A stretch of DNA of 64,000 nt from Aspidiotus rigidus (Eukaryota > Arthropoda > Insecta > Hemiptera > Diaspididae). Position 1 is the stretch's first letter; every line of letters starts with the position of its first letter. Position numbers and translations under genes: made by a program. Location of the stretch: contig JAVHKY010000023.1 of assembly GCA_035079385.1 (NCBI GenBank), positions 6,588,001-6,652,000 on the forward strand, given 5' to 3'. Positions 1-12,466 of the stretch are shown here, one piece after another. Below the pieces are notes generated by a model. The model was not told the DNA's origin, did not search any database, and saw only the letters and a list, made by a program, of their open reading frames with translations.

Positions 1-432
1 GAAAATTTTCAACTTTTCGTATCGATTCTGTATCAATTTTCCATCTTTTTAATCGAAACCAATCAAGTTGAAGGATTAATTATGCCACATCCTGCAATTT
101 TACTCTTCCTAGAAAAGTCAAAAATACAAAGGTAGATACTTAGTAAAATTCATCATTTTTTTATCCCTTTTATGTACTCATATTTCTATAATTTTTCATA
201 TCATTTCATCACCTATTTTTTCTTCTCTGATAGTTCCGAAATTTCAAAACTTTTGTATAAAATTTCCATCATTTTTTAATATTATTTTTTTTTAATTTTG
301 AAAAATCATCATAGCTGAACAAGATTTTAACAAAGCTGGAATTCGTATTATTTTCAAAAATTACACTGATTTATATTCTATTAAAAAGATGGAAAATTGA
401 TACATAATCGATACAAAAAATTGAAAATTTTC
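1..432. mobile_element. Non-autonomous TIR element (MITE-like), possibly cut by the window edge
   Basis: The first 53 bases and bases 380-432 are inverted copies of each other with only a few mismatches. Both ends begin GAAAATTTTCAA and continue into a shared block around TGTATCAATTTTCCATC. The interior is AT-rich and has no open frame of note. The left target duplication, if any, lies outside the window. Confidence 0.65.
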
Positions 433-529
433 AAACTAGCAAGGAAGAAAAATTGTGTGAAATAACCGAAATAACCCACATTTGCTTTAAAAATAGCCAA
501 ATTAATGTTCATTGAGAAAAATTATAGGA

Positions 530-870
530 TTTTTGGAATTTTCTAGAGCGTATAAAAATGGTACTGACGCATATGAAAAACACTAGGGCCGCAGAACAAA
601 TATTATATTCTCGTATGGCAGAGAGAGCTTTGAAAATTCGAGATCTAGGTTGGTTTTGCCAGCTTACAAAGTTCACTTGGGATGGAGGTTAAAACAGAGA
701 AAAACGATAAAAATTGGATACAAAAGTTCTAGAATTTTTGAACTACTTGAGAAGAAAAAATAAGTTGAAAAGATTTATTCTGCTTGATAAATTATAAAAT
801 TTTTAAGAGGAGCACATGAAAATGGTACTGGCACATACAAAGAACCCCAGTGGTACAGAACATACATCTT
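530..870. repeat. Two diverged direct copies of an about 80-bp sequence, about 270 bp apart
   Basis: Bases around 520-610 and 795-870 share AATTATA(A/G)GATTTTT-like leaders, then AAAATGGTACTG, CATA, AACAC/AACCCC and CAGAACA blocks in the same order. No coding signal is seen. It looks like an old tandem duplication or two remnants of one repeat. Confidence 0.4.
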
Positions 871-3800
871 ATATCTACTAAGATTCGTTGCCTAATTGAC
901 ACGAAACCAGTGGTCGTGTTTTGTTAATTAAGAATTTTTAATTTTCAATCATACATTTCATGACGTGACAGTAAATTTCGGGTACGTATCTACAACAAGT
1001 ACCTAGTTTCATAAATGTTCTCATGTAGGAGCTGGAAATTAAAAAAAAAATGATTTCATTGGAGCGATTATCAAGTCACTCCGAATTAAAAATGTAAAAA
1101 TATTGAGAGCCAAGTGCCTTTCTTCTGGAAAAACTGCCAATACAATACAATACGATACGATAAATTGCCAGTGCTATGATTTTTTGGAGAAGAAGAATGT
1201 CTTTCTCTTCGCCAAGTTTTGGAAGTGGGGCTAAAGTTGAGTTTTTGTAACATACTTGTAATTACGAGATAATTTTCATACAAACCTACGTTTAATTTTT
1301 ATTTAATAAGCTCTATGTACAAAAAAAAAAAAAAAAATGGAGAGTTCATTAGTAATCTGGGTAAATTTGGTCTGCCATTCTTCTTCGATGCTTTTTTCTC
1401 GACATTTCTATCGATATCTATCGCAATTGTGTTATTCCTATTTGCAAAGTGTCAACTTCTATTTTCACTTTGCGATAAGTTGGTTCCCTTTGGACTAAGA
1501 AAGTTCCTATTTACTCGTAGATGAAAGGAATAGGAAGTATGAAAAAAAAATCTCCAGCCCATTCTTGCTATGTAAAACCTATTTTTGTAACTTTTATTGC
1601 CATTTTTGAAACATTATTTGGAAACCAACACAGGTTTCAAATTCCTATATACTCCAGTCAATATTTCTTTATCTACAAACAGCTTTTCCGTAGGTCCCTC
1701 GGTAATGAATCCCACGAGGGATAAAAATGAACTGCGAGCTTCTTTCCGTCAGGTGGTTGCCCAAATCCCCTACGATTCTGAAAGAAAAACTTTTGAATAG
1801 CGATACGCGTTGCCTTCCTAAAAGTAATCATGGCAGGTTATTTCTCATCTGTTTTTATGATTCGAAGATCCTTCTCGAAAAACGTGTTCGAAAGAAAAAA
1901 AAAAAGAAAGTCCCTAAGCGCCAACTTTTACGTAAGTATCTATAGATATTATTGTGTATACCTGTGCAGTCCGGCGTATAGATACAAATTTTCTATATTA
2001 GTAATTCGGACGTCAGCTACTCGAAATTAAAACTCGAAACACTATCGCAAACGTCAATTGAAATTATTCATATCGCAGAATGAAATATTGATGGCGAACA
2101 AAAAAATAACAAATCAAACTTCGCTTTCATAAACGACAAGCGAAAAATCTCGCGTATTCGCCAAATGAATTTTTAAAATTGCATTATCGGACTATCAATC
2201 AACGCATTTTTGTCAATGCAGTCAATTTCGGAGAAAGTTTTTTACTGTAACACCAGTATTGTCATAGTATATTGCAGTGTGATAGAAAATTATGGCACAC
2301 AATAAGGGCGAAGGAAAATAATTATAAATAAAAAACTGTTCGGGCAAATTTGGAGTTTGGGAAAAATCGCGGGAATCCGATATTGACGTTACGAGATTCT
2401 TTCGTATTTTTCGACGAGAGAAAACAGAAATTCGCGCACAATGCCCGTCTTAATTAAATAACTTTCACGTGACGACTGAATGTGAGGTTAGCGTAGAGAT
2501 TGCGAGCTTTCGAGTCATGCCATGACGCGCACTCAACGTATCGCGTCTGTGCAGTTGATCCCGAGAGATTTTCAAGTTTGGTCCTTCTCGAACATCGTAG
2601 CGGTTCATATCCTTATGCCTTGATGTCGACAAGCGAGATGATCTGGTCAGCTCAGGGAGAAATAAGACGACAACGTACAATTCTAAGAAAATCAGCTGGA
2701 GAAGGAAAGGTTTGACTTTTTCTCTTTTTCCCTCGTTTTGGTTCAACACGCCACGTGGTGGAACATTGTATCAGCACAAACAACAGCCGGTGGCGTTTTC
2801 GTTTAGGTTCCTTTTATATTACTTTTCGAAAACAAAAATTATGCTTGTCGTCTACGCGCTCCAAGAGCTTTTGGTTATTGCGTTCGAGCTAGAGAAAAAG
2901 TTTTGAAATTATTTTTGTTTCGTCGTAACCACCCTGTACAAACGAAATGTACAACTACAGACATTACAGAAAATGAATGTACAAGGCAGTTGATTGCGTA
3001 GGTCAACTGCGAGAATCAAATTGACTTCCACGCGACTATACGAGTTCAGTTCATTCTCGGCCAAATACTTTTGTTGCTACTATAAATACGTACTTTAATA
3101 ACAACTTTAACAGTGAATAGCCCTCAAGCCTAGATACTTGCCGAAGGAAAGAATTTCATCTTCTAAAACTCGTACGTACCACTTTTCTTTATGTATTCGT
3201 ATACTCGCGTACAATTCCTAATCTTTTTTACATTAGGGGAAATTGAAACGCGTCAAGCTCGTGATTTATCATCCGATATACTCGTAGTTCACTTCGATAT
3301 GGATAATCTCCTGTCTAATGTGCATAAGTAGGAGACAATTTTTTTTCGAAATGGAGTCGAGGTAAAGAGGAACCGTATTCTCAACAACCTATATTTATGG
3401 GGCTATTGACTCGGCAAGCCAAGAGCCCTTACGCATCCCCCCCAAAAGAATTATTATAATAATAAAAAAAAAAAATACAAGTTTCCTACCGAACGGTACG
3501 TCGTGACGTCACGACTCGAAATACATATTCTGTGTCACCTTAGATTTTATTTTGGCTTAGCATTTTTAGAATTTCTGTGCATTCTTAGAATCGAGAAAGT
3601 TTTGTCTTCTCAATACCTCAATAATGGTAATGTACCTACCGCCTAAATTCTACGACTGTGAAGACTGTTTTTTTATTCTTTGATCAAATGTATCTCAATT
3701 TCTTCAGTTGTCTATCATTCTTGGGAGATATGCATTTTGAAGCTTGACTAGCAAAAAGGAACCAAATCTCTCAGGTTCCAGATTTACGTGAAACAAAGAT

Positions 3801-3986
3801 GCGAATCTCTTGGTTTCCACATCATAAATAGAAAAAATTAAAGGCCATTGCAGGACCGCAATGGCAACGAAGAACTCGGAGTCCCCCTCCTACCATAAAA
3901 ATCTTAGAGCTTGAAGTTTTTGCAAGTCCCGAAAATGATGACGTGACAACTTGAACGCGCTGCGGTTTCAAGGAAGACGTCGTCCC
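871..3986. other. Intergenic DNA, no supported gene
   Basis: This stretch is AT-rich with short spurious frames. Bases 2461-2720 are less AT-rich and hold a 71-codon plus-strand frame, but I see no homology, splice context or codon signal that makes it an exon. Homopolymer A runs occur near 3460. The unrelated-to-B sequence ends at about 3986, where the duplicated block begins. Confidence 0.5.
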
Positions 3987-4034
3987 CCTCCTGTCACATA
4001 TAGCTCAACAGTGGAAATTTCATCAATGAACCTT

Positions 4035-4110
4035 TTTTATGGGGGGGTTTTTTGAGAAGTTTGCCGTGCGCCGTACGCCGTACGCCGTCCGATAAAAAAC
4101 TTGGTTAGGC
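4035..4110. repeat. Fragment of the GGGTTTTTTGAGAA / CCGTCCG repeat family
   Basis: A poly-G and poly-T tract, TTTTTTGAGAAGTTTGCCGT, then GCGCCGTACGCCG repeats and an AAAAACTTGG-like end. Related blocks occur near 8145, 28045, 32650 and 32840, so this is a dispersed repeat and not a unique site. Confidence 0.5.
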
Positions 4111-4772
4111 CTAAAAATAGTTCTGCAGCCCATACCGTGAGCGGATGAAAATAATTTTTTGTTTCGACTTCTCTAGTGGAGGGCAAAATTTCAACGCACA
4201 TTTGGAACATTTTACGATCCAGGCCAGAGCCTTCAGAATCTCAACTTAGATTATGTAAAAACTAGCGTCTGTCACGTCGCTAGCAAGGTGAGTACCAATT
4301 TTGGAATGAAAAAACAATTTTTTCCAAAAAAATTTTCTGAAAAAAAATGATTTAAAAAAGACGCGGCAATTCACTAACAAAAAACTATACTGTTCTATTC
4401 ACCAACAAAAAAGACCAAAGAAACTGCCCCATGAACAGATATAGGTATATTGTTTTGGGGATACTACATTACTTCTGTTAGAAAAATTATTATAAGAACT
4501 TCCGTGTTTTTTAAACAGGCTGAGCTTTGGTCCGCATGTGAGATCAGGCTAGGGGTGCCCTCCCCCCACGATGATGAATGAGGGATATAGAACAATCTTT
4601 TAGACATGACAATAGGAGAGCGTGATTACAATAACTACACAGCATTTGTGGCACAGAACCAATTTGAATGCAAATTGAAGTATATGGTCGACATATCTTC
4701 CAAAACATTTCAGTGAGTCGCATGATCCGATCCAATGTTTTTCACAGATTAGACGTCACGTTTGAATCGATC

Positions 4773-4899
4773 TATACTCTGTTCACATTAAGGAAGGATA
4801 GAAATATGACCTTGAGAACGGAACGGTAGATTAAAATTACCGGGAACGTTCCGTTCTCGAGGTCATATTTCTATCCTTCCTTAATGTGAACAGAGTATA
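4773..4899. mobile_element. 127-bp near-perfect palindromic insertion, copy A only
   Basis: Bases 4773-4825 and 4847-4899 are inverted repeats 53 bp long with one mismatch that I can see, around a loop of about 21 bases. Both ends read TATACTCTGTTCACATTAAG. The matching place in copy B (about 28830) lacks it, which shows insertion in A or precise loss in B. The target duplication is short and blurred by TATA sequence. It has no coding capacity. Confidence 0.7.
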
Positions 4900-6215
4900 C
4901 ACATAGAATAGGTGCACTGAGGAATAAGGGAAGATCTGAATATGTCTTAATGACAGGAGCGGTGAAGTGAATACCTCTGCCATACAAAGTAGAATTGAAA
5001 TATCTATAGAATCAAGGTTCACGATAAAAATATGTTACGATCTAATTTTCTTGAAAAATTCCTGATAATACGACAGTAAATACAAAGTAGACATGAATTC
5101 CGAGAAGTATTTTCAAGAAATAATTTGATAATGAAGTCAGATTTAGGATAACAATGTTTGTTTTTTGAAACACTTCATGAATATGAATACTTCCAAATTA
5201 TTAGGATCCGTGACCGCAAATTGGCTCTTGTAAAAACACAGCCTGTTTGCCTTCCCACGCACCTATATACACACACGATTACTTCAACCATGATTCTTCA
5301 GATTGTTGATATGTAGATACATCAGTTCTATTTTTACAGCAAACAGGAGTATAAGATCTGATACTAAAAAAAAGTTTGTTTCCTGTTTCATGAATCCACA
5401 TTGTTCATTTAACAAACCTTTGTCACATTTTGTTATCAAACATCATTAATTCATAGTCAAATCAAACGTTCTAAAACAATGTAGCCCACTAATATTTTAT
5501 GTACAACGTCTTACCAAAACTCTGGACAATAATATCAATGCTTTGGAAAACCAGCAGCTAGTTACATCGCACGCGTTCCAAAGCTTTGGAAAATGATAAA
5601 TTGGTCAACATACTCTTTCACTAATCAAAACAAATTTCGCAGCTTGATTTCTTCTCGCAACTACAGACCAAGGAAAAAAGTGATAATATGGAAGTTTTCA
5701 CAATAAAACTTGAACCAATGTGATATTTTCAGAAGTTCTTTGAACAAACAAGAAACTCTGTTATAATTACAATAATGAACTAGGCAAACTTACCTACCTG
5801 ATTCAGACATTGAAGTTACACCCCACGTCCAGAATGCGGGAATTCTCGTCTTCAATCAAATTTAAATTACGTCAAGGAATTTCAAAACAAAAGCAGCCTA
5901 TAAATATTATCACTTCACTAACAAGAACTACCTGTAATAATTATTTTTATAAAATCAAAATTCAAAATGAAAGTGCGCAGTTGCAAGAAATGTAGTTTGT
6001 AAATTGTAGCACTAGTCAGACTTGCTCTTGTACTTGGTTTGCATGTATGTAGAACGATCAACCATTCAACCGTGAAGAAAGAATAATGATACTTCCAAGC
6101 GTCTCGGTGTGTGTGTGTGTGTTGGTGATCGAATGACAGGTCTCCCTCCTTCAATCACTCTTCCTGTCACAGTCATTCGCGAACGTCAACGAATATTCAA
6201 TGCTGACAGACAACC
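4900..6215. other. Intergenic DNA, no supported gene
   Basis: AT-rich sequence shared with copy B (28840-30880), where it is interrupted by a TIR element and a hAT-like element. A (GT)7 tract at 6109-6122 is expanded in copy B. I see no exon-like frame. Confidence 0.5.
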
Positions 6216-7005
6216 CTGCCGTACAAAGTTAAATTGACGTACATCCAAATCGACAATCAGGCAATTAGTATCTTTCGGATGATTTGTGCGGGTTCGTGAA
6301 TGGTGATAATAATACTACCATTACTTCATTGATGGAATAACAGGGAAAAATTCAGATCTAGGAAATTGGAGTCTTCATTCTCGTAGGATGAACACTTTAC
6401 TCTGAATTGTGTTGAAATGAACGTTGGATATACCATATACGTCAAAATGTATATCCAAACCACAATTTAAAAACGCCAATATTGGAAAGAGGGGTGCTTG
6501 TATTGGAAAACTAGTATGATAATTGGATTTCTCATCAAAAAATTGTCTTAGTAACGCATATTTACGTCTCAATTAGCCGTACCTATTAATCTTATTTTAA
6601 GAAAATAGAACTTCTTCCCGATCGTTGATTTGGATATACGTCAATCTACGATTTGCAATAACTTATAACAATTATATAACTGTTATAACCGATAACCAAA
6701 ACAAAAAAAGTTCGTTAACCGTTTGACCGATAACCGGTTCAAATTTTCACGACCATTTGACCGATAACCGTTAACTGTTTCAAAAATAAAACGGTTATAG
6801 CTGTCATAAAACGGTTATAGCGGTTATAAAACGGTTATAACTGTTATAAAACGGTTATGACAGTTATGACCGATATTTTCTGGGAAATTTTCTGACCGTT
6901 TGACCGATAACCATTTCAAATTTTGAGAATGTATGACCAATAACCATTAACCGTTTGAAATAATTTCGGTTGCAAACCCTACATCAATCCAACTTTGTAG
7001 GGCAG
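6216..7005. mobile_element. MITE of the CTGCCGTACAAAG family, with a nested element
   Basis: The left end reads CTGCCGTACAAAGTTAAATT and the right end is its inverted counterpart, CTGCCCTACAAAGTTGGATT. If the nested element at 6646-6980 is taken out, the inverted repeats match over about 46 bp. The same termini bound the B-only element at 29140-29540. Related single ends lie near 4975, 27519 and 27813. No target duplication is clear here. Copy B keeps the left end (about 30883) but the right part is deleted. Confidence 0.65.
6646..6980. mobile_element. Nested hAT-like MITE filled with GGTTAT-type tandem repeats
   Basis: The ends contain CGATTTGCAA and TTGCAAACCC, inverted to each other (copy B reads GGGTTTGCAA at its left end). 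It is flanked by ACGTCAAT (6638-6645) and ACATCAAT (6981-6988), an 8-bp target duplication with one mismatch, as hAT elements make. The interior is tandem motifs such as AAAACGGTTATAGCGGTTAT and GACCGATAACCG. The placement inside the 6216-7005 MITE is inferred from how well the outer termini join without it. Confidence 0.6.
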
Positions 7006-7339
7006 ATTACCTTCATTGCAGTGCCAACGGTTTTTGTAGTCCTACTGCTCTTATGTTTACCATTCTCACAGTTTTTCGTGTTGGTAGTGTCGCATCAAAA
7101 CTCGCAGTCAATATGATATGTTATATGTTATAAGAAAAAGAGGAGGTAGTAGAGAGTTGTCAATTGATTTCACAAAATACACAAAAACACACAGGTTACT
7201 AGAGTTGTAATTTAATTGATTTCACATTTTAGAAGTTTGGAATGCCAGAAAGACTAAGAGCACCGGTAAACGATCAGATGATATTTTTACACATTATTAT
7301 AATTATAATGTGTGGGATAGGAAGGAAGGAGATTCCACT
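7006..7339. other. Intergenic DNA missing from copy B
   Basis: Sequence between the MITE and the repeat tract; nothing recognisable. Copy B jumps from the nested-element remnant (about 33795) to the position equal to A 7350, so this part was lost there. Confidence 0.45.
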
Positions 7340-9430
7340 TTTTAATTACATTCAAAAAAAAACATTGAAATTTTGAATTTCAACGATGATTTATATCGAT
7401 GACTTCATAAAATTCTGACTTAAAATTGTCTGAAACAGACGGGAGGAATAATTCCAAAGCGGAAGAGGACGGATATTTAAAAAAATTTTGACTTTTCATC
7501 AGCCAGAAAAGAGCAGTACAATGAAATTTGGAATTTCAAAATCTATATGTCATGAGTGAGGAAGGGGGAGGAGAGATTAGGATGTTTAGAAGAATTTAGA
7601 CTCTTTACCAGCTACATACACGAAAAAGGAGGCAAGAAATTTTCAATTCCGAGTGGGCAGGAGCAATTCAGAGGGGGAAGATACAGATACGTGGAAGAAT
7701 TTCAACTTTTCATCTGTTAAATACACAAAGAAATGACGCTTAATGAAATTTTAATTTCTTTTTCTTCTTGTTTTTCTAACAGGGAACCTATTTCACCGGG
7801 GGGTCTCTGGGAAAAAACATTCGGCCTCCACCGTCCGGCCGGCAAAGCCCGGAGCTCGAAAATTTCTGAGGTCGAAATTTTCTTCCAAATCCCCTCCTTT
7901 CATGCATAGCTTGGGAGCGGGGCCTATGATGTCACAGGTCAGCCTTGTGACATCACAATCTGAAGATTTCAAAGATAACTTTTTTTCAAGTTCCCTCCCT
8001 ATTATGTACAGCATTAAAGTCTGAGTCTATGACATCACAATTTGAAGATATCATAGGTCAGCCTTGTGACGCCACAATCTACATTTTTCAGATCCCACGT
8101 GCCCCATAAAACAGGTACCTTGCTACCCCTCGTTTTAACAGGGAACCTGTTTTAGGGGGGGCTTTTTGAGAAATCTGTCGTGCGCCGTCCGCCGTCCAAC
8201 AAAAACTTGGAAAAAATTTCTACTCTCGAGCATATATGATAGGAGGGGGACTTGGAAAAATTTCGACTACCGCGCTGTATGTGATGGGAGGGCGACTTGG
8301 AAAAATTCCAACTCTCGAGCAAGTCTAGGCTTCCTTGAATTTTCAATACCAAATCCCATCTGACTCATAAAACAGGTTCCCTGCGTTTCTCGTTTAACTT
8401 CGTTAAGGAAGCCGTCGTTTTTTAATACAACCAACCACATAAACAAAGAAAATGAATACTACGAGAAAAAAAAAACAAAAAAAAAAAGAACAGGAAAAAA
8501 TGAGAGAAAAAAAAATACAAAAAAATATAAAAGGATAAAAAAAGAAAAAGATAATGGTGAAAACAATTTATTTCGATAGTCCGTTGCGTTCTCAGGACTG
8601 GTACCGAATTTAAATTCAGTCAATAATGATTTAGACGCTCTTTGAAGTTTATAAAGAGTAAAGAGTAAAATAAAAAAAAAAAAAAGAAGTGTTAGCCTTA
8701 TAGCCTTACCTCGAAGGAAAATTTGAAAAATTGAATTTAAATGTTGCCGGAAGGAGGTAGGTCTGAAAGAAATTTGAAAATATATGGGAGAATCGAAAGG
8801 TTTTCGGATGATAGGCAAACTCTATAGACTATGTGTGGAGGAAGGGGGGGAGTTCAGGAAAATTTCGACTTTGAATTACATTTAAAATGGAGTCATGAAA
8901 TTTTTAATTTCAAACAATAAATTTTATCAAAAATGAGACTTAATAAAATGATGACTCAAAACTGTATACTATAAGGCGGGAGAAGCAATTCCGAGGGGGA
9001 AGAGAACGGATATTTGAAAGAATTCGAATGTCGACTTTTTATCAGCTAAATACATAGAAAATGGCACAATGAAATTTTGAATTTCAAAATATATAATGGG
9101 GAGGAGGATGTTTTGAAGAATTTCGACTTTTCATCAGTTGAGTACATGAAAAAATGACGCTTAATAAAATTTTGAATTTCAAACAAGCAATATGAGAGGA
9201 GGGGAAAAATTGCGACATTTAAAATGGGACAGTGAAATTTTAAATTTCAAACCAAAAATTACATCCGGAATGGGACTTGATAAAATTTTGAACAAAAACC
9301 GTATACTATAAGATGGTAGGAAAATTCCCAGGGGGAGGGAGACGGATAGAGAAAATAGCGCCGCACAAAAGTCGTAATATTTTTCCATGGAAATTAGTGA
9401 ATCATCAATTCGATTTTTCGACATTATATT
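7340..9430. repeat. Tract of degenerate short repeats
   Basis: The tract repeats motifs such as GAAATTTTGAATTTCAAA, GACTTTTCATCAGCTAAATAC, AATGACGCTTAATGAAATTT and GGGGGAGGAGA in loose order with a spacing near 100-150 bp. Between 7785 and 8400 it holds the AACAGGGAACCTGTTTTA / CTTTTTGAGAA / GCCGTCCGCCGTCC family and three units of TATGATAGGAGGGGGACTTG. The equivalent in copy B is 33815-36240. No coding capacity is seen. Confidence 0.6.
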
Positions 9431-10064
9431 CGTTGTTTATCGATAACAGAAATTTATTTTCGTGTCAATAAGATACGTAGGAAAGCCTTAGCCAATATGT
9501 ATTTAACTTTGAAGCTTTATTACAAATATCAAGGGAGGGATTTTTAATCTCTAAACCCCTTATAACCATTTTAAATTATCCAATTCCTTTCGATAAAATC
9601 GGGAATTCAAATATTTTCGACCATCGAGCGATACGTATGATAAAATAACAAGTTCGGATAGAGACTTCCTCACTGTTCCGTATCGTTCACCATAATGATT
9701 TTCATATCGTATACGTTTTGAAGTATAATACCGATAATAGGCTGATTATAGATTGCTAAGCACATCAATATACTCCATCGAAGGTGCAGAATTTTCATTC
9801 GATGCTATACTGCCTTCACTCGACCCAGCTTAATCACGCATATTACCAGGTTAAACCTGGCTGTCCAATTTGACCAGTTAAATTGTGCCGTAGTTGTTGG
9901 TACAAGCGGCCCTTATCTTGGCAAATAACTTATTTGTTTTGACTTCATTGTCAATTTGCTGCATTTTATGAAGATATCTGAAAAAAATAAGAATTATAAA
10001 TTTGAAACTTGGCGAATAAAAAAAAAAAAATGAGAAAATGAGCATCGTTTTCAAAAAGGTTTAC
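9431..10064. other. Intergenic DNA, no supported gene
   Basis: AT-rich sequence shared with copy B (36240-36942). It contains an A-run just before the 5S rRNA gene. Nothing else is recognised. Confidence 0.45.
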
Positions 10065-10182
10065 GCCAACGGCACGTGGCTTTCCCAGGCGGTCACCCAT
10101 CCAAGTACTAACCACGCTCGATGCTGCTTAACTTCGGTGATCGGTCGAGAACCGGTGTGTTCAGCATGATATGGCCGTTGGC
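10065..10182 (-). rRNA. 5S ribosomal RNA gene or pseudogene, copy A
   Basis: On the minus strand this reads as a 118-nt 5S rRNA. The termini GCCAACGGCC and GTGCCGTTGGC pair to form helix I. The internal promoter parts are present: AAGTTAAGCAGC (box A) and TAGTACTTGGATGGGTGACC (box C region). A TTTTT run lies about 8 nt downstream on the minus strand, fitting an RNA polymerase III terminator. The stretch CTCGACCGATC carries a change against the usual CTCGTCCGATC, which copy B retains. It is a single dispersed copy, so it may be a functional dispersed gene or a retroposed pseudogene. I see no SINE body attached. Confidence 0.85.
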
Positions 10183-10510
10183 GAGGGTCTCCACGCGGTC
10201 TTTGCATTTGAACGTTCCCTACAGTAAGCACGGCCCATGGCAAACTTATACAAATTCTCTCGTGCAGAAAAAGACAGGTCTATTCTTCTCCGAGTCGATT
10301 CTAGCAGTCAGCACTAAACAGCGAGTCCATCTTTAGATCTATAAGTTATCAGCTCCGATTAGGATCGTATGATGAAATAATTGGAAATCGACAAGTGTTT
10401 CTCTTCACTATTTGGACATGTCACATGATAAAATTTCTGACTCTATAGGTACGTAAACATTCAGATGAACCTTGTTTTCGAAATTTCTACTTTTCAAACT
10501 TCGTTGTACG

Positions 10511-11518
10511 ATGTCGTTTTCCTACGGGAGGATAATTCGCTGTTCTGGAATTCTTCCCGATATCTTTTATATTGGAACTGCGCATCGGAATATTAACTTC
10601 AATTGTGAGTTCTCGAATTATCTTGCATGTACTTTGGGTAATCGTTGTTATAGGTAAGTAAGTGTGTGAGAAATTAAATTCCAGAATAATATTCGAAAAA
10701 TTATTAGATTCTGATGATGCAATAATGGCACTCGTATTTCTTAGCGTCTCAAATGAACGAAAAAATGTAAAATCTGAGGACTGGAATTATTATTCTCGCA
10801 AATTTTATTTACCAAAACCAAAGGATTCAGTCGAGACATACGGGCGTATCTACGAATTTACCAGTCTATTGGTTAGTAAACTTCATCAGTGAATTTTATA
10901 CCATACTTCTGCAAAAATCTCTTTTTGAAGACTAACACTCTATTGTTTATTACGCGATGAAATTTCGAATCGTTCTCTGATACTCGCATGGTAAAACTAT
11001 TACAGGAAGACGCGAGGGTAGTCAAATGGATGCTTCTTATGTGTAGCGAAATCGACAAGTACGAAAGGATCTTCCACGATGAAAGGCATCACAACAGAAA
11101 AAATCCGAATAATTTCATGTACGATTACCAACGGGCAGAGAAGTATGCTTCAAAAAAATCAGGGAAATCGCTGTACTATGATAACCTTAACTTTCGTGAA
11201 ATAGAACTGAGGCGGCAGTTATGGTCATTCTATCTAGATAATCCGCCGACTCATCATTATAATGTAAAAAATCTTATAAAACATGTGACGGACAAAAAAT
11301 CATTTAGCTGGGGTGTAGCAGGACTCCACGCTCTTTGTTTCGCAGAATTGTATCGTTTTGCTAGCAGACGTTTTAAATATGATGTTACAGATCTTCGAGA
11401 ATCGAAGATAGATCCAGAGATAAAAGATGCGATCAAAATATTGATGCGTGATTTTGAACTTTCCCCCTACCTTTGCAAATATAAAGACGGTTCTGTGGAG
11501 TACGCATCCTTAATATAG
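10511..11518 (+). CDS. Hypothetical protein, three-exon gene (copy A, open)
   Basis: I do not recognise the product. Exons proposed: 10511-10637, 10708-10871 and 11006-11518, stop at 11516-11518. The second intron (10872-11005) is a clean phase-0 GTTAGT...TTACAG intron. For the first intron only the donor at 10638 (GTAATC) keeps the frame open; the stronger-looking donor at 10654 (GTAAGTAAG) would read into a stop. So the exon 1 end is uncertain and further 5' exons are possible. The product would be about 268 residues, soluble and rich in charged and aromatic residues (for example FHDERHHNRKN in exon 3), with no signal peptide or membrane segment. Copy B (37394-38415) has two frameshifting deletions, so A is the only open copy here. 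Confidence 0.55.
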
Positions 11519-12466
11519 TGCCGTATCCTACAAATGTTCCGTTTTTTAACTGTTTCTTCGTGAATGAAAAATGTATTCTCGATCGTTCATCAATGGTTCA
11601 AATTATACATTTTGAAAACTTATTCCTAGACTTCGCGGAAAATGTAGGATAGTTTCTAATAGGTATTGTATGTGTATATCGGTCTGTGAATATGAGATTT
11701 CATTTAGCTGAGGCTTCGTGTTTGGAGTGATTATGATGAAATATTTTTTCAACATCAAAACTGTTAGTTTATATACTCATAATAAGTCGTAATAGAACGA
11801 CGTTTCAGTCGTAAAAATATCGTAAAGTGATGTTTGTTGTCGATAATATTATGATATTTTATAATCGAAGTAGTACTGTACCGGCCGATTAAACGTTATG
11901 TACCGGTACTGTACAAATTTTATGTGATCTATTGTATATGTGCTACTGGTATTACTGAAGTGTGTAAGCCTGTTAGCGTTACCCAGGAGACTTCACGAGA
12001 AGGCTAGCTTACATAGTCTTCCAAAAAATAGCGACAGTGACTGTCTTTGTCCTGAAAAAAGTTGAGTCTCTAATCCACCCTGGAAAGGGTTTCGTCATAA
12101 GTTACGTCAATTTCACGATGCACCACAGTCTGGACACTCCTGTACCGCCTCATGGAAGCATACGCTGTGAATCAGGATACAGCAGCATTTTGTGGATATT
12201 ACATCGGGCTCGAATGTACGTAAGCTGGCCTCCTTCTCCTTGTGGTATCTTCTAGGTAACGCTCACTGGCTTATACGCTTTAGTAATAACAGTAGCACAT
12301 GTACATTGAGAATATCTGGAAAATGAATCAATACAGTGATTGTAATCTCATCTAGAAAATTGTGTCAAAATAATACACAGAAATTTATTACTCATATCAT
12401 CGCTTAATCATTTACTTAACAAAAGACAAGTATATCTAAGTGTATACTGGATGGACCAGAAAGATT
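11519..12466. other. Downstream flank of the unknown gene
   Basis: Probable 3' UTR followed by intergenic DNA. It is highly similar to 38416-39365 in copy B. A TACCGGTACTGTAC-type palindromic stretch occurs near 11880-11920. No frame is convincing. Confidence 0.4.

Noticed and set aside
2500..2715. 71-codon plus-strand frame in a GC-richer patch
   Set aside because: No homology, no splice context and no support from copy comparison.
10654..10660. Strong donor GTAAGTAAG as the end of exon 1 of the unknown gene
   Set aside because: Splicing from it to the 10708 acceptor brings a stop at once. I used the weaker in-frame donor at 10638 but remain unsure.
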